Source of the DNA: Modestobacter sp. VKM Ac-2982
Lineage (GTDB): Bacteria; Actinomycetota; Actinomycetes; Mycobacteriales; Geodermatophilaceae
Length of the DNA stretch: 64,000 bases
Assembly (NCBI RefSeq): GCF_026967935.1
Contig: NZ_JAPVBL010000002.1
Span: forward strand, 698,969 to 762,968
Reading direction: 5' to 3'
Positions 1-8,501 of the stretch are shown here, piece after piece (the first letter of the stretch is position 1; each line of letters starts with the position of its first letter). The position numbers and the translations under genes were made by a program. Under the pieces are notes generated by a model. The model did not search any database. It was not told the DNA's origin and was given only the letters and a program-made list of their open reading frames with translations.

Positions 1-2
1 CC

Positions 3-47
3 GGTCGGCTCGACCGGCTCTGGCTGAGCGGCAAGGCCGCCGGCTGA
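3..47 (+). CDS. C-terminal tail of a protein cut by the window edge
   Basis: An open frame runs from the left edge to a TGA at 45-47 and reads GRLDRLWLSGKAAG. It is followed after 34 bases by a perfect palindrome that could act as terminator or operator. Only 14 residues are visible, so neither family nor reality can be established. It is listed because the frame and the downstream palindrome fit the end of a gene that starts outside the window. Confidence 0.3.
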   Translation, partial: GRLDRLWLSGKAAG

Positions 48-81
48 GCCACCGGTCGGCCGACACCACGTGCTGGCCGCG

Positions 82-102
82 GATGCGTCACTGTGACGCA
101 TC
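82..102. promoter_or_regulatory. Perfect 10+1+10 palindrome
   Basis: Arms GATGCGTCAC and GTGACGCATC surround a single T. It could be an operator for a dimeric regulator or the stem of a terminator for the gene ending at 47. A shorter palindrome of the same core (CGTCA, TCG, TGACG) lies at 302-314, and a further CGTCA half-site at 294-298, which favours an operator. Confidence 0.45.
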
Positions 103-781
103 TCACCCTGGGCCGGTGGACCACAGGGGAGCGGCTCGGGATAGCCGGCCCTCGTCCCGGCCGGTGATCACCTCGAACCACTCCGGCGAACGCCCGTCGC
201 CCACAAAGGTGCTCACACCCCGACCTGGCGCCGGCCGCACGCGACACGGGCTTGCGCACGGGTGACCGCGGCCGCCCGAACCCCGCACAGAGGCGTCATT
301 TCGTCATCGTGACGTTTTCGGGACGGTGCAGGGAGACCGGGGGGAGTCGGGCAGGGTGATCGATCGAGGGCTGCGGAGGAGTGACCTGCGATGAGCAGCG
401 GCCGTCGGTCATCGATCGGCCACCGCGGCGGGCCAGCAAGATCGTCCGTCGATGGTCAGGTCGAGATGAACGACGCCGGTCGCCATGATCATCGCCGGGT
501 CACGTCGCCGCGGTGCGCTGGGCGCGCGCCGGACGGAACGGCTCGTCGAACGCGCCGTGGAACGACTCGCAGTCACAGCCGACTCGGCGGGCGCACCGAC
601 GTGCCACGACCTGGGATGCGACGGCCGACGCACACGTCGTCGAGCGGCGGTCCATCGATGGCCAAAAGCGGCTCCGACCAGCTCCATCCGTTGCGCCGAT
701 AATCGACATTATGTCAAGTAGTGGAGATCTGACCCGCTCCTGTTCGACTCACGACGCCACCCGGGCACCGGCCGTCCGGGT
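103..781. other. Gene-free stretch
   Basis: No open frame here looks like protein: all frames give Arg/Ser/Pro-rich strings typical of non-coding high-GC DNA. Visible landmarks are the CGTCA/TGACG palindrome at 302-314 and a locally AT-rich segment at 698-720. The latter contains a small palindrome GACAT-T-ATGTC at 705-715 and, on the minus strand, a TTGACA hexamer. These could be regulatory sites, but no flanking gene clearly uses them. Confidence 0.4.
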
Positions 782-810
782 TCACTGCACCGCGTCTCGC
801 CCGAGGAAGG

Positions 811-1359
811 TCACCAGCCGCTCGACCGGCGAGGCGTCCGCCCCGGGATCGACCCGGGCGGCGAACGACGCCCGCGGGACGCGTCGTCGAGCAGCTCGCT
901 CGCCAGGGTCAGCACGTCCTCGGCCAGGTCCGGCGGCAGCTGGCACGCCCGGCCTCGTGCTGCGGCGACGTCCCAGCCGTGGACGGTGAACTCGATGGCG
1001 GCCGCCTGCGCCGCAGGGGCCGCCCCGTCCGCCTGGAGGTCGTGACTCCCCCGCCGGCCGGCCGCCTGCAACTGCTCGAGCAGGTCCTGGACCCGCTCGC
1101 AGGTCCGGGCGACCGGTTCGCCGACGGGCGACCCCGGTGGCCCGGGGAGGTTCAGCTGAGCGGTGGCGAGCAGGCCGGTGAGGGCGTCGACGACGTCTGC
1201 CAGGTGCGTCACCACGGACGCCACGTCCCAGTCGGTGCAGGGAGTCGGCCGGTCGAGGTCGCCGACGACGAGGCCGCCGAGCTCGTCCAGGGCGTACCGC
1301 CCGGCTCGGCCGGCCAGGGCGACGGCAGCTGCGAGCCCGTCCTCACCGGAGTCGGTCAC
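811..1359 (-). CDS. DinB-like maleylpyruvate isomerase-family protein, C terminus frameshifted
   Basis: The protein (182 residues) belongs to the mycothiol-dependent maleylpyruvate isomerase N-terminal / DinB-like family of metal-binding four-helix bundles. It shows CTDWDVASVVTHLADVV near residue 45 and EFTVHGWDVAAA near 125, which carry the metal-ligand histidines. The last 27 residues are Arg/Pro-rich nonsense. Shifting frame near position 871, after GACGCGTCCCGCGGG, restores a natural ending that includes VERLVTFLGRDAVQ and stops at 782-784. One base therefore seems lost from the GGG run. This is either a recent inactivating frameshift or a sequence error. The metal-binding core is unaffected. 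Confidence 0.75.
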   Translation of the reverse strand: MTDSGEDGLAAAVALAGRAGRYALDELGGLVVGDLDRPTPCTDWDVASVVTHLADVVDALTGLLATAQLNLPGPPGSPVGEPVARTCERVQDLLEQLQAAGRRGSHDLQADGAAPAAQAAAIEFTVHGWDVAAARGRACQLPPDLAEDVLTLASELLDDASRGRRSPPGSIPGRTPRRSSGW

Positions 1360-1368
1360 GTCGGCGAC

Positions 1369-2238
1369 TCAGACGTCGGCGTGGGCGCGGCCGCCACGCA
1401 CGGGCGCCATGCCCCAGGGCTCGGCCGGCAGCACCTGGCCGGTCTCCAGGAGCGACTTGAGGTTGGCCAGCACGGCCGGCCAGCCGTGCGAGACGCCGTC
1501 GTGGCTGGCCTGGTCGGCCAGGCGCTCATGCGTGACGGTGAGCCGCACGATGTCCTCGTGCGGTTCGACCAGGAACGTCACGACCGACGGCTCCCCCGCC
1601 GGCTCGGCATCCGGATCGGCCGTCGGCTCCTGGAACGTGATCACCAGACGGGTCGGCGGAGACGACTCCAGCACTCGCCCGGCGACGTCCACCTGCCCCG
1701 AACCGTCGGTGCGCCGGTGCTCCCAGGTCGACCCGGTCTGCCAGTCGGAGACGTTGGCGTGCCCCCAGTAGCGAGCCGTCAGATCGGCGTCGGTGAGCGC
1801 GTGCCACACCTGATCGGCGCTCGCGCGGATGTAGGTGACGTACACGTAGTCGGGGACGCGTGCGGTGCTCGTGGCCATGGCCTGCTCCTCTGCCTGCTGC
1901 GTGATCGCGCTGATGGCGGAAAGCCGGGGCCGGTCGAAGGCCGAGATCCAGCGCTCCTGGATCTGGTGGATCGGCACCGGGTTGAGGTGGTGCAGCCGTT
2001 CTCGTCCCCGCCGGACGACGGTGACGAGATTGGCGCGGCGCAGGACGTCGAGGTGCTGGGTCGCCGACTGCCGGGCCATCTCCAGGTGTGCACAGAGCTC
2101 ACCGAGGGTCTGCCCGTCCCGCTCCCGCAGCTGGTCGAGCAGCAGCCGCCGGGTCGGGTCGGCGAGCGCCTTGAAGACCGGGTCCATCCCGCTCGCCTCG
2201 GCGTCCACGAGCAGAATCATGCAGGCGTTTGCCTGCAT
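1369..2238 (-). CDS. ArsR-type HTH fused to an AHSA1/SRPBCC domain
   Basis: This 289-residue protein has two domains. Residues about 17-100 form an ArsR/SmtB winged helix (DPVFKALADPTRRLLLDQL, then an ATQHLDVLRRANLV recognition region and a VVRRGRERLHHLNP wing). Residues about 125-270 form an AHSA1-like SRPBCC ligand-binding fold (YVTYIRASADQVWHALTD, GWPAVLANLKSLLETG). Such fusions are known in actinobacteria and presumably regulate transcription in response to a small ligand held by the SRPBCC cup. No ArsR-type cysteine metal site is evident. An internal ATG at the linker could start a stand-alone SRPBCC protein, but the frame is continuous. Confidence 0.85.
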   Translation of the reverse strand: MQANACMILLVDAEASGMDPVFKALADPTRRLLLDQLRERDGQTLGELCAHLEMARQSATQHLDVLRRANLVTVVRRGRERLHHLNPVPIHQIQERWISAFDRPRLSAISAITQQAEEQAMATSTARVPDYVYVTYIRASADQVWHALTDADLTARYWGHANVSDWQTGSTWEHRRTDGSGQVDVAGRVLESSPPTRLVITFQEPTADPDAEPAGEPSVVTFLVEPHEDIVRLTVTHERLADQASHDGVSHGWPAVLANLKSLLETGQVLPAEPWGMAPVRGGRAHADV

Positions 2239-2263
2239 GTGTCAACGGGTCAGCCGGGGCAGC

Positions 2264-2818
2264 TCATCCGCGGAAGGACACGTCCGTGGTCTCCACGACG
2301 CCGGCGGTGCGACCCGGCGCGGCCTGGAACTGCCAGTAGAGGTTCGTGTGCGCGATGACCTGCTCGACCGGTGGCGCACCCCAGGCTGTCTTGTCGCCGG
2401 CGGTGTGCGCATCGCCGACGAGCGTGACGTCGTAGCCGCGGGTGAAGGCCCCGTGGATGGTCGACCGGATGCACGCATCGGACTCCGCCCCGGCCACGAC
2501 CAGCCGGCCCACGGCGAGGTCGGCCAGCACGTCCGAGAGGTCGGTGCCCTCGAAGGAGTCGCCGTAGGACTTGTGCACGAGCGGCTCTGACTGCTGGCGG
2601 ACGAGTTCGGGGACGTACTGCCAGGCGTCACTCCCCTGCACCAACTCCTCGTCGGAGTGCTGCACCCAGACGACCGGGACGCCCGCACCGCGGGCCCTCT
2701 CGACCAAGGCGCTGATGTTGCCGACCACCTCGTCGCGTCCGGGCGCCTCGCCCACCACGCCCTGCTGGACGTCGATGACGACGAGGGCGGTGTTCGGTCG
2801 GTCAGGGAGCGTGCTCAT
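2264..2818 (-). CDS. Isochorismatase-family cysteine hydrolase
   Basis: The protein has 184 residues, normal for the family of cytosolic amidohydrolases that includes nicotinamidase-like and isochorismatase-like enzymes. The expected triad is visible: Asp16 in ALVVIDVQQGV, Lys83 in VHKSYGDSF and Cys116 in GAESDACIRSTIHGA. A cis-peptide motif precedes the cysteine (VVAGAESD). The substrate cannot be told from sequence. The gene lies 26 bp downstream of nothing obvious and 26 bp from the 3' side of the ArsR-SRPBCC gene, on the same strand. Confidence 0.88.
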   Translation of the reverse strand: MSTLPDRPNTALVVIDVQQGVVGEAPGRDEVVGNISALVERARGAGVPVVWVQHSDEELVQGSDAWQYVPELVRQQSEPLVHKSYGDSFEGTDLSDVLADLAVGRLVVAGAESDACIRSTIHGAFTRGYDVTLVGDAHTAGDKTAWGAPPVEQVIAHTNLYWQFQAAPGRTAGVVETTDVSFRG

Positions 2819-2913
2819 GGCGGTCTCCTGCGGTCAGCGGCCGGTGCGACAGCGAGGACGGTAGGCCGGACCCCCGACAAGATGACCCGTGCCGATCGCG
2901 TGCGGCCAGGCGT

Positions 2914-3270
2914 TCAGCGCTTCGCTGCCTTCGCGGCGGTCCGCTCGGCGTTGTGCTCCAGGACGGCGTCCATCCAGAACTGCAGGTCGCCGTCGTCCGT
3001 GAGCGCCTCGTCGTCGACGGCGATCCAGCCCTCGCCCATGGACCGGCCCGTGCCCATCTCGGCACGGCGGGTCCCGGCCACCGCGAGGTACTCGGCATCC
3101 CGACTGCGCGCCACCCGTACCAGCAGCGCTCCCCCACCGGCCGAGACGCAGGCGATCATCTCGTCGTCGACCATGAACGCGAGGCCACCGAACATCCTCA
3201 CCTCCCGAACGGTCCTCTCCCCCGGGACAGCCCTGCGGACACGGTCGGCGAGTTCGGCGTCGTAGGCCAC
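2914..3270 (-). CDS. TfoX N-terminal-domain protein
   Basis: From a GTG at 3270 the product is 118 residues and begins VAYDAELADRVRRAV, the usual start of the family. It then shows REVRMFGGLAFMVDDEMIACVS, the TfoX-N core, and an Ala/Lys-rich tail. A longer frame reaches an ATG at 3327, but those extra residues are not family-like. Stand-alone TfoX-N proteins are common in actinobacteria. Their function is not settled, and a competence role should not be assumed. Confidence 0.8.
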   Translation of the reverse strand: MAYDAELADRVRRAVPGERTVREVRMFGGLAFMVDDEMIACVSAGGGALLVRVARSRDAEYLAVAGTRRAEMGTGRSMGEGWIAVDDEALTDDGDLQFWMDAVLEHNAERTAAKAAKR

Positions 3271-3403
3271 GGACCGTCGCCTTCCTGACGAGCTGAGCGG
3301 CGTGGAGCCGCCGGTCGTTCCTAGCACCGTCCACGGCCATCCGGCCCCCCTCCCCCGTTGCTTGCGCTGTTGTTCCGTTCTTCCTTTTCTCGATGTGAGC
3401 CGA

Positions 3404-3419
3404 GTGTTGGGGATAACGG
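3404..3419 (+). promoter_or_regulatory. 16-bp motif GTGTTGGGGATAACGG, copy 1
   Basis: An exact 16-base match occurs again at 13986-14001. Both copies are on the plus strand, 117 and 119 bases upstream of the next start codon (GH15 gene here). The core GTTGGGGATAAC may be a -10-like element of an alternative sigma factor or a regulator site. Its reverse complement contains TTATCCCCA, one base from a DnaA-box-like sequence. Confidence 0.5.
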
Positions 3420-3535
3420 ATGATCATCACCCAGTCGTGGGGTTTGCCAGGCGGAGCAGGACGGTAGGGCCTGCTGGGCGCCTTCGTGCCATGACGCGGC
3501 CCAGCCCCGGCCGACCCACTCGAGAGGAACCGCCC

Positions 3536-5326
3536 GTGCCCAGCAGGATCGAAGACTACGGACTGATCGGGGACCTGCAGACCGCTGCGCTGGTCGGCAA
3601 GGACGGCTCGATCGACTGGCTGTGCCTGCCGTCCTTCGACTCCGCTGCCTGCTTCGCCGCCCTGCTCGGCGACGAGCGCAACGGTCGGTGGCGGCTCGCC
3701 CCGGCCGACGGGAGCAGCTGCACCAGCCGGCGCTACCGGGGTGACTCACTGGTGCTGGAGACCGAGTGGAAGACCCCGACCGGCACCGTCCGGGTCATCG
3801 ACTTCATGCCACCACGAGGTGAGAGCCCGGACGTCGTCCGGATCGTCGAAGGCGTGTCCGGGCGGGTGCCGATGCGGCTGGACCTGGTGCTCCGGTTCGA
3901 CTACGGCCACCTGGTGCCCTGGGTGCGCTCGGTGGACGGCGACCTGGTCGCCGTCGCCGGCCCCGACGCGGTCTCGCTGGCCACGCCGGTGCAGCTGCAC
4001 GGGGAGGACCACACCACCTCCGCCGAGTTCGAGGTGGCCGCCGGCGAGCGCATCCCGTTCGTGCTCACCCACCACGCCTCGCACCTCCCCCGGCCCGACC
4101 CGGTGGAGGCCGAGGAGGCGCTGGTCAGCACGGAGGCGTTCTGGGCCGAGTGGATCGGCCACTGCACCTACGACGGCGAGTGGGGTCCGGCGGTCCGCCG
4201 TTCGCTGATCACCCTCAAGGCGCTCACCTACCGGCCCACCGGCGGGATCGTCGCCGCGGCGACCACCTCCCTGCCCGAGGAGCTCGGCGGCAGCCGGAAC
4301 TGGGACTACCGGTACTGCTGGCTGCGCGACGCGGCGTTCACCCTGCAGGCCCTGCTGGGCACGGGCTACCTGGAGGAGGCCCGCGCCTGGCGGGAGTGGC
4401 TGCTGCGCGCCGTCGCCGGTGACCCCGCCGACCTGCGGATCATGTACGCGCTGGACGGGTCCCGGCGGATCCCGGAGTACGAGCTGCCGTGGCTGCCCGG
4501 GTACGAGGGCTCGGCCCCGGTGCGGGTGGGCAACGCCGCCGCCGGGCAGTTCCAGCTCGACGTCTGGGGTGAGCTGCTCGACGGCCTGCACCTGGCCCGC
4601 GAGTCCGGCCTCTCCCCCACCGCGGACGCCTGGGCCGTGCAGAAGGAGCTGCTGGCCTACCTGGAGGAGATCTGGGAGACCCCGGACAGCAGCCTCTGGG
4701 AGGTCCGCGGCAAGCCCCGGCACTTCGTGCACTCCAAGGTGCTGGCCTGGGCCGGGGTCAACGGCGCGATCGAGGCGGTGGAGCGGCACGGGTTGGACGG
4801 ACCGGTCGAGCGCTGGCGGGAGCTGCGCCAGCGGATCCACGACGACGTGTGCGCCCGCGGCTACGACCCCGAGCGCCGCACCTTCACCCAGTTCTACGGC
4901 TCGGAGGGGCTGGACGCCGCGCTCCTGCTCATCCCCCAGGTCGGCTTCCTGCCCTGGGACGACGAGCGGGTCGTGGGCACCGTGGAGGCCGTGCAGCGCG
5001 AGCTCACCTCCGACGGCTTCCTGCTCCGCTACCACACCTCCGCCGACGGCCGGGTCGACGGCCTGCCGGGCGACGAGGCCCCGTTCCTGCTGTGCAGCTT
5101 CTGGCTCGCCGACGCCCTCAACGGCATCGGCCGCACCGCCGAGGCCCGCGAGCTCTTCGAGCGGCTCCTCGGCCTGGGCAACGACCTCGGGCTGATGAGC
5201 GAGGAGTACGACCCGCGCACCGGCCGGCACCTGGGCAACACCCCGCAGGCGTTCAGCCACGTCGGGCTGGTCAACACCGCCCGGCACCTCAGCGGGGCGC
5301 TGCGGGTCCCCGGCGAGCACGCCTGA
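3536..5326 (+). CDS. GH15 family glycosidase (trehalase/glucoamylase-like)
   Basis: Starting at GTG 3536, with a GAGAGGA ribosome site eight bases before it, the product is 596 residues and begins VPSRIEDYGLIGDLQTAALV, the standard start of bacterial GH15 proteins. The N-terminal beta-sandwich precedes the (alpha/alpha)6 barrel, marked by GGSRNWDYRYCWLRDAAF at about residues 252-268. The SEEYDP segment near 554 carries the general-base glutamate region. The mycobacterial relative (Rv2402) is a trehalase, so trehalose or another alpha-glucan oligosaccharide is the likely substrate. There is no signal peptide, so it acts in the cytoplasm. The 16-bp motif at 3404 lies in its leader. Confidence 0.9.
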   Translation: MPSRIEDYGLIGDLQTAALVGKDGSIDWLCLPSFDSAACFAALLGDERNGRWRLAPADGSSCTSRRYRGDSLVLETEWKTPTGTVRVIDFMPPRGESPDVVRIVEGVSGRVPMRLDLVLRFDYGHLVPWVRSVDGDLVAVAGPDAVSLATPVQLHGEDHTTSAEFEVAAGERIPFVLTHHASHLPRPDPVEAEEALVSTEAFWAEWIGHCTYDGEWGPAVRRSLITLKALTYRPTGGIVAAATTSLPEELGGSRNWDYRYCWLRDAAFTLQALLGTGYLEEARAWREWLLRAVAGDPADLRIMYALDGSRRIPEYELPWLPGYEGSAPVRVGNAAAGQFQLDVWGELLDGLHLARESGLSPTADAWAVQKELLAYLEEIWETPDSSLWEVRGKPRHFVHSKVLAWAGVNGAIEAVERHGLDGPVERWRELRQRIHDDVCARGYDPERRTFTQFYGSEGLDAALLLIPQVGFLPWDDERVVGTVEAVQRELTSDGFLLRYHTSADGRVDGLPGDEAPFLLCSFWLADALNGIGRTAEARELFERLLGLGNDLGLMSEEYDPRTGRHLGNTPQAFSHVGLVNTARHLSGALRVPGEHA

Positions 5327-5328
5327 GC

Positions 5329-5362
5329 CGGTCGGCGGCGGGAGTCCCCCCGCCGCCGACCG
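5329..5362. terminator. Hairpin between convergent genes
   Basis: A perfect 14-bp stem (CGGTCGGCGGCGGG with its complement at 5349-5362) closes a six-base loop. It sits three bases after the GH15 stop and six bases before the stop of the opposing permease gene, so it probably serves both. There is no U-run, as is common in high-GC actinobacteria. Confidence 0.8.
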
Positions 5363-5367
5363 TCGGG

Positions 5368-6153
5368 TCAGGCGATCTCGGACCGCTGGATGCGCACCCA
5401 GCCGAGCAGCATCGGCAACGCCACCCACAGCCCCACCGAGGTGCCGAACTGCAGCCACCCCTGCGCGTCCACCCCGTCCTCGAACAGCGGCATCGAAGTG
5501 GTCGACAGGTCCAGCCAGTCGCGCACCCAGTCCAGCGCCGAGATCAGGCTGACGAGGATGGTGAACACCGTCGGCAGCACGAAGTACAGGACGATCGCCA
5601 GGGGTGAGCTGAGCAGCAGCATGCCGAACGCGACACCGGCCAGCACGCTCACCACCTGGACGACGAGCACCTGACCCACCAGCGCGGCGGTGATGTCCCA
5701 GTCCCGCTCCGCGTCGGAGAAGACCGGGGTCAGCACCGTCGCGAGCACGGAGGCCAGGGCCGCGACGGCCACGCCGAGCACGGCCAGCACGGTGGCTGCG
5801 AGCACCTTGGCGACGAGCACCCGGGACCGGCGGGGCACCAGGGTGAACGTCGTCATCGCGGTGCGCTGGGACCACTCGCTGGTCACCAACAAGATGCCCA
5901 GGACCGGCAGCAGGATGCTGATCGGCAGCTGGGTGATCCCGAAGTGATCGGTGAACCGCTTGGGCGCGTCCTCGACGAACAGGGAGATCGCCACGACGGC
6001 GAGCACGGCCAGGCCGATCACGATCAGCAGCCAGCGTCCGGCGCGGGTGTCGTAGGACTTGCGCAACTCCACCCGCACCAGCCGGAGCAGGGACGGCGCG
6101 GTCGGGGCGGTGCCGGTGGGGGCCCGGCCGGCGTCCAGGGTCGCGGTGCTCAT
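5368..6153 (-). CDS. ABC transporter permease (ABC-2 type)
   Basis: This is a 261-residue membrane protein with about six hydrophobic helices and a short charged N terminus ending LVRVELRKSYDTRAGRW, typical of ABC-2 export permeases. Its ATG overlaps the stop of the ATPase gene by four bases (ATGA), so the two are translationally coupled. The neighbouring divergent histidine kinase and LuxR regulator resemble bacterial efflux/resistance modules in which the two-component system controls the exporter. The substrate is unknown. Confidence 0.85.
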   Translation of the reverse strand: MSTATLDAGRAPTGTAPTAPSLLRLVRVELRKSYDTRAGRWLLIVIGLAVLAVVAISLFVEDAPKRFTDHFGITQLPISILLPVLGILLVTSEWSQRTAMTTFTLVPRRSRVLVAKVLAATVLAVLGVAVAALASVLATVLTPVFSDAERDWDITAALVGQVLVVQVVSVLAGVAFGMLLLSSPLAIVLYFVLPTVFTILVSLISALDWVRDWLDLSTTSMPLFEDGVDAQGWLQFGTSVGLWVALPMLLGWVRIQRSEIA

Positions 6154-7055
6154 GCCTGCACCTCCTGGACCTGGTGGGAAGAGCCGGTGAGGGAGCGGAA
6201 GAGATCCTCCAGTCCCGCTCCCCCGGCGGCCCGCAGCTCGGTGAGGACGACGCCGGCCGCCGCCACGGCCTGCCCGACGGCGAGGGCGTCGGCGTCGGCC
6301 ACCAGCGCGTCGTCCGGACCGGACGAGACGCTGATGCCCGCCGCGTCCAGCGCCTTGGCCAGCAGCGCCCGGTCCGGTCCGCGCACCAGCGTGCCGCCGG
6401 TGCCGGCGAGCAGCTCGGACTTGCTGCCCTGTGCCGCGATCCGGCCACCGGCGATGACCACCAACTGGTCGGCGACCGCCTCGACCTCGTGCAGCAGGTG
6501 CGAGGAGAGCAGCACCGTGCCGCCGCGGTCGGCGAAGCCGCGCAGCAGGCCACGCATCCAGAAGATGCCCTCGGGGTCCAGCCCGTTGGCCGGTTCGTCG
6601 AGCACCAGCACCTGCGGGTCGCCGAGCAGCGCCGTCGCCAGGCCGAGCCGCTGGCGCATCCCCAGGGAGTAGTTGCCCAGCCGCTTGCCCGCCGGCCGAC
6701 CGGCGAGGCCGACCAGGCCGAGCACCTCGTCGACCCGCTGGTGTCCCACCCCGAGCACCATCGCGGCGAGGGTGAGGGTCTCCCGGCCGGTCCGACCCGC
6801 GTGCTGGGCGCCTGCGTCGAGCAGCACCCCGACCTGGCGGCCGGCGTTGGGCAGCTCGCGGTAGTGCTTGCCGTCGAAGGTCGCGGTGCCGCTGGTCGGG
6901 CTGGCCAGCCCGACCAGCGCACGCATCGTGGTGGACTTGCCGGCACCGTTGGGGCCGAGGAAGCCGGTGACCGTGCCCGGCTGGCAGGCGAAGGAGACGT
7001 CGGAGACGGCGACCTGTGCGCCGTACCTCTTCGTCAGATGCTCGATCGTGATCAT
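6150..7055 (-). CDS. ABC transporter ATP-binding protein
   Basis: The 301-residue protein begins MITIEHLTKRYG. It has Walker A GPNGAGKST at 34-42, signature NYSLGMRQRLGLATALL near 130-146, Walker B VLVLDEPANGLDP and the H-loop SSHLLHEVE. A C-terminal extension of about 80 residues follows the nucleotide-binding domain, as in many drug and lantibiotic-type export ATPases. It pairs with the overlapping downstream permease. The start is chosen because the divergent kinase begins 139 bases away and upstream codons are not family-like. Confidence 0.92.
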   Translation of the reverse strand: MITIEHLTKRYGAQVAVSDVSFACQPGTVTGFLGPNGAGKSTTMRALVGLASPTSGTATFDGKHYRELPNAGRQVGVLLDAGAQHAGRTGRETLTLAAMVLGVGHQRVDEVLGLVGLAGRPAGKRLGNYSLGMRQRLGLATALLGDPQVLVLDEPANGLDPEGIFWMRGLLRGFADRGGTVLLSSHLLHEVEAVADQLVVIAGGRIAAQGSKSELLAGTGGTLVRGPDRALLAKALDAAGISVSSGPDDALVADADALAVGQAVAAAGVVLTELRAAGGAGLEDLFRSLTGSSHQVQEVQA

Positions 7056-7193
7056 GACCCCAGCCTGCCCGGGCCACCCGGCCGCGCACATCGGCCGGAA
7101 GTAGGTGATCACCTCCGCGGTCCGACCGACGGCGACGGCGAGGTAGACCTTGGTCGGTTCCAGCGGCAGTCTCCCGTCCGTAACCTCCGGTGG

Positions 7194-8501
7194 GTGACAG
7201 TGTCCTTCCGCCCGGGGGCGGCCGCGGACGACGGCGTCGAGCACCCCTCGCTGGTGCCGGCCCAACTGTTGGCCGACCTGGGTGCCGCACCCGAGCGGGG
7301 CCCGGACACCTCCACGAGCACCGGCCGGCGGCGCCGGGTCCGCCGCTCGGTCCGTGACTGGGTCGTCGACGTCACGGCCTTCGTCGCCTCGGTGCTGCTC
7401 GGGCTGGTGCTCGTGGGCGTCGCGCTCAGCCAGCCCGTCCCGCCGCCGGACGGCCTGCTGATCGCCGACGTGGTGCTGGGCTCGGTGGGCTGCGCCGCCC
7501 TGTGGCTGCGGCGCCGCTGGCCGGTCGGCGTCGCGGTCGGCCTTTCCCTGCTCGCGTCCTTCTCCGACATGGTCGCGATCGCCTGCCTGTTCAGCCTCTT
7601 CGCCGTGGCCGTACACCGCCGGTGGCCGACTGTCACCGCGGTCACCGCGGTCAGCCTCGCCTCCTTCGCCGTGTACATCGTCGTCCGACCCGACCCGGAG
7701 CTGCCGGCCTGGGTGTTCGCCGTGCTGGGTGTCGTGTGCACCGCCGCCGCCGTCGCCTGGGGCATGTTCGTCCGCGCACGTCGCCAGCTGGTGCTCTCGC
7801 TCCGCGAGCGTGCGGTGCGCGCCGAGAGCGAGCAGCAATTGCGGGTCGAGCAGGCCCGGCACACGGAGCGCACCCGGATCGCCCGCGAGATGCACGACGT
7901 GCTGGCGCACCGGCTGTCGCTGCTGAGCATGCACGCCGGCGCACTGGAGTTCCGCCCGGACGCCCCGGCGGCCGAGGTCGCGCAGGCCGCGGGGATCGTC
8001 CGGTCGAGCGCCCGGCAGGCACTGGAGGACCTGCGGGAGGTGATCGGGGTGCTGCGCCACGGTGGGGACGGCGGCGGTGACCCGGGCACCCGCCCGCAGC
8101 CCACGCTCGCGGACGTCCCGGCGCTGGTCGAGGAGAGCCGGAGAGCCGGCGTCCGGGTGCGGGTGCGCTATCGGGTGCCCGAGCTCGCCACCGTTCCCAG
8201 CGGCGCCGGCCGCAGCGCCTACCGCGTGCTGCAGGAGGGGCTGACCAACGTGCGCAAGCACGCGCCCGGCACGGTCGCCAGCGTCCTGGTCGAGGGCGGT
8301 CCGGGCGCCGGGCTGGTGGTGGAGCTGCGCAATCCCACACCGGCCGGCGGCGAGATCGTGCCCGCGCTGCCCGGTGGCGGCACCGGCCTGGTCGGCCTGC
8401 TGGAGCGGGTCAGCCTGAGCGGCGGCCACCTGGAGCACGGCTGGACCCCCGACGGGGAGTTCCGGCTGCGCGCCGAGCTGCCCTGGCCGGGGTCCGCGTG
8501 A
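7194..8501 (+). CDS. Sensor histidine kinase (NarL/DesK type)
   Basis: The product is 435 residues from GTG 7194. About five transmembrane helices span residues 57-193. The HisKA_3 dimerisation region follows, with the phosphoacceptor His234 in RIAREMHDVLAHRLS. The ATPase domain has the N-box YRVLQEGLTNVRKHA and glycine box GGGTGLVGLLERV. There is no separate extracytoplasmic domain, so the membrane itself is the likely sensor, as in cell-envelope stress kinases. Its stop overlaps the response regulator start by four bases. Confidence 0.9.
   Translation: MTVSFRPGAAADDGVEHPSLVPAQLLADLGAAPERGPDTSTSTGRRRRVRRSVRDWVVDVTAFVASVLLGLVLVGVALSQPVPPPDGLLIADVVLGSVGCAALWLRRRWPVGVAVGLSLLASFSDMVAIACLFSLFAVAVHRRWPTVTAVTAVSLASFAVYIVVRPDPELPAWVFAVLGVVCTAAAVAWGMFVRARRQLVLSLRERAVRAESEQQLRVEQARHTERTRIAREMHDVLAHRLSLLSMHAGALEFRPDAPAAEVAQAAGIVRSSARQALEDLREVIGVLRHGGDGGGDPGTRPQPTLADVPALVEESRRAGVRVRVRYRVPELATVPSGAGRSAYRVLQEGLTNVRKHAPGTVASVLVEGGPGAGLVVELRNPTPAGGEIVPALPGGGTGLVGLLERVSLSGGHLEHGWTPDGEFRLRAELPWPGSA

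Noticed and set aside
391-721. Small genes in the left gene-free region
   Set aside because: Several overlapping frames on both strands are all Arg/Ser-rich and none has a plausible ribosome site with protein-like sequence.
3746-6946. Minus-strand frame of about 1060 codons opposite the GH15 gene and running through the ABC genes
   Set aside because: Composition is antisense-like. It crosses the terminator hairpin and contains the real permease and ATPase genes in other frames.
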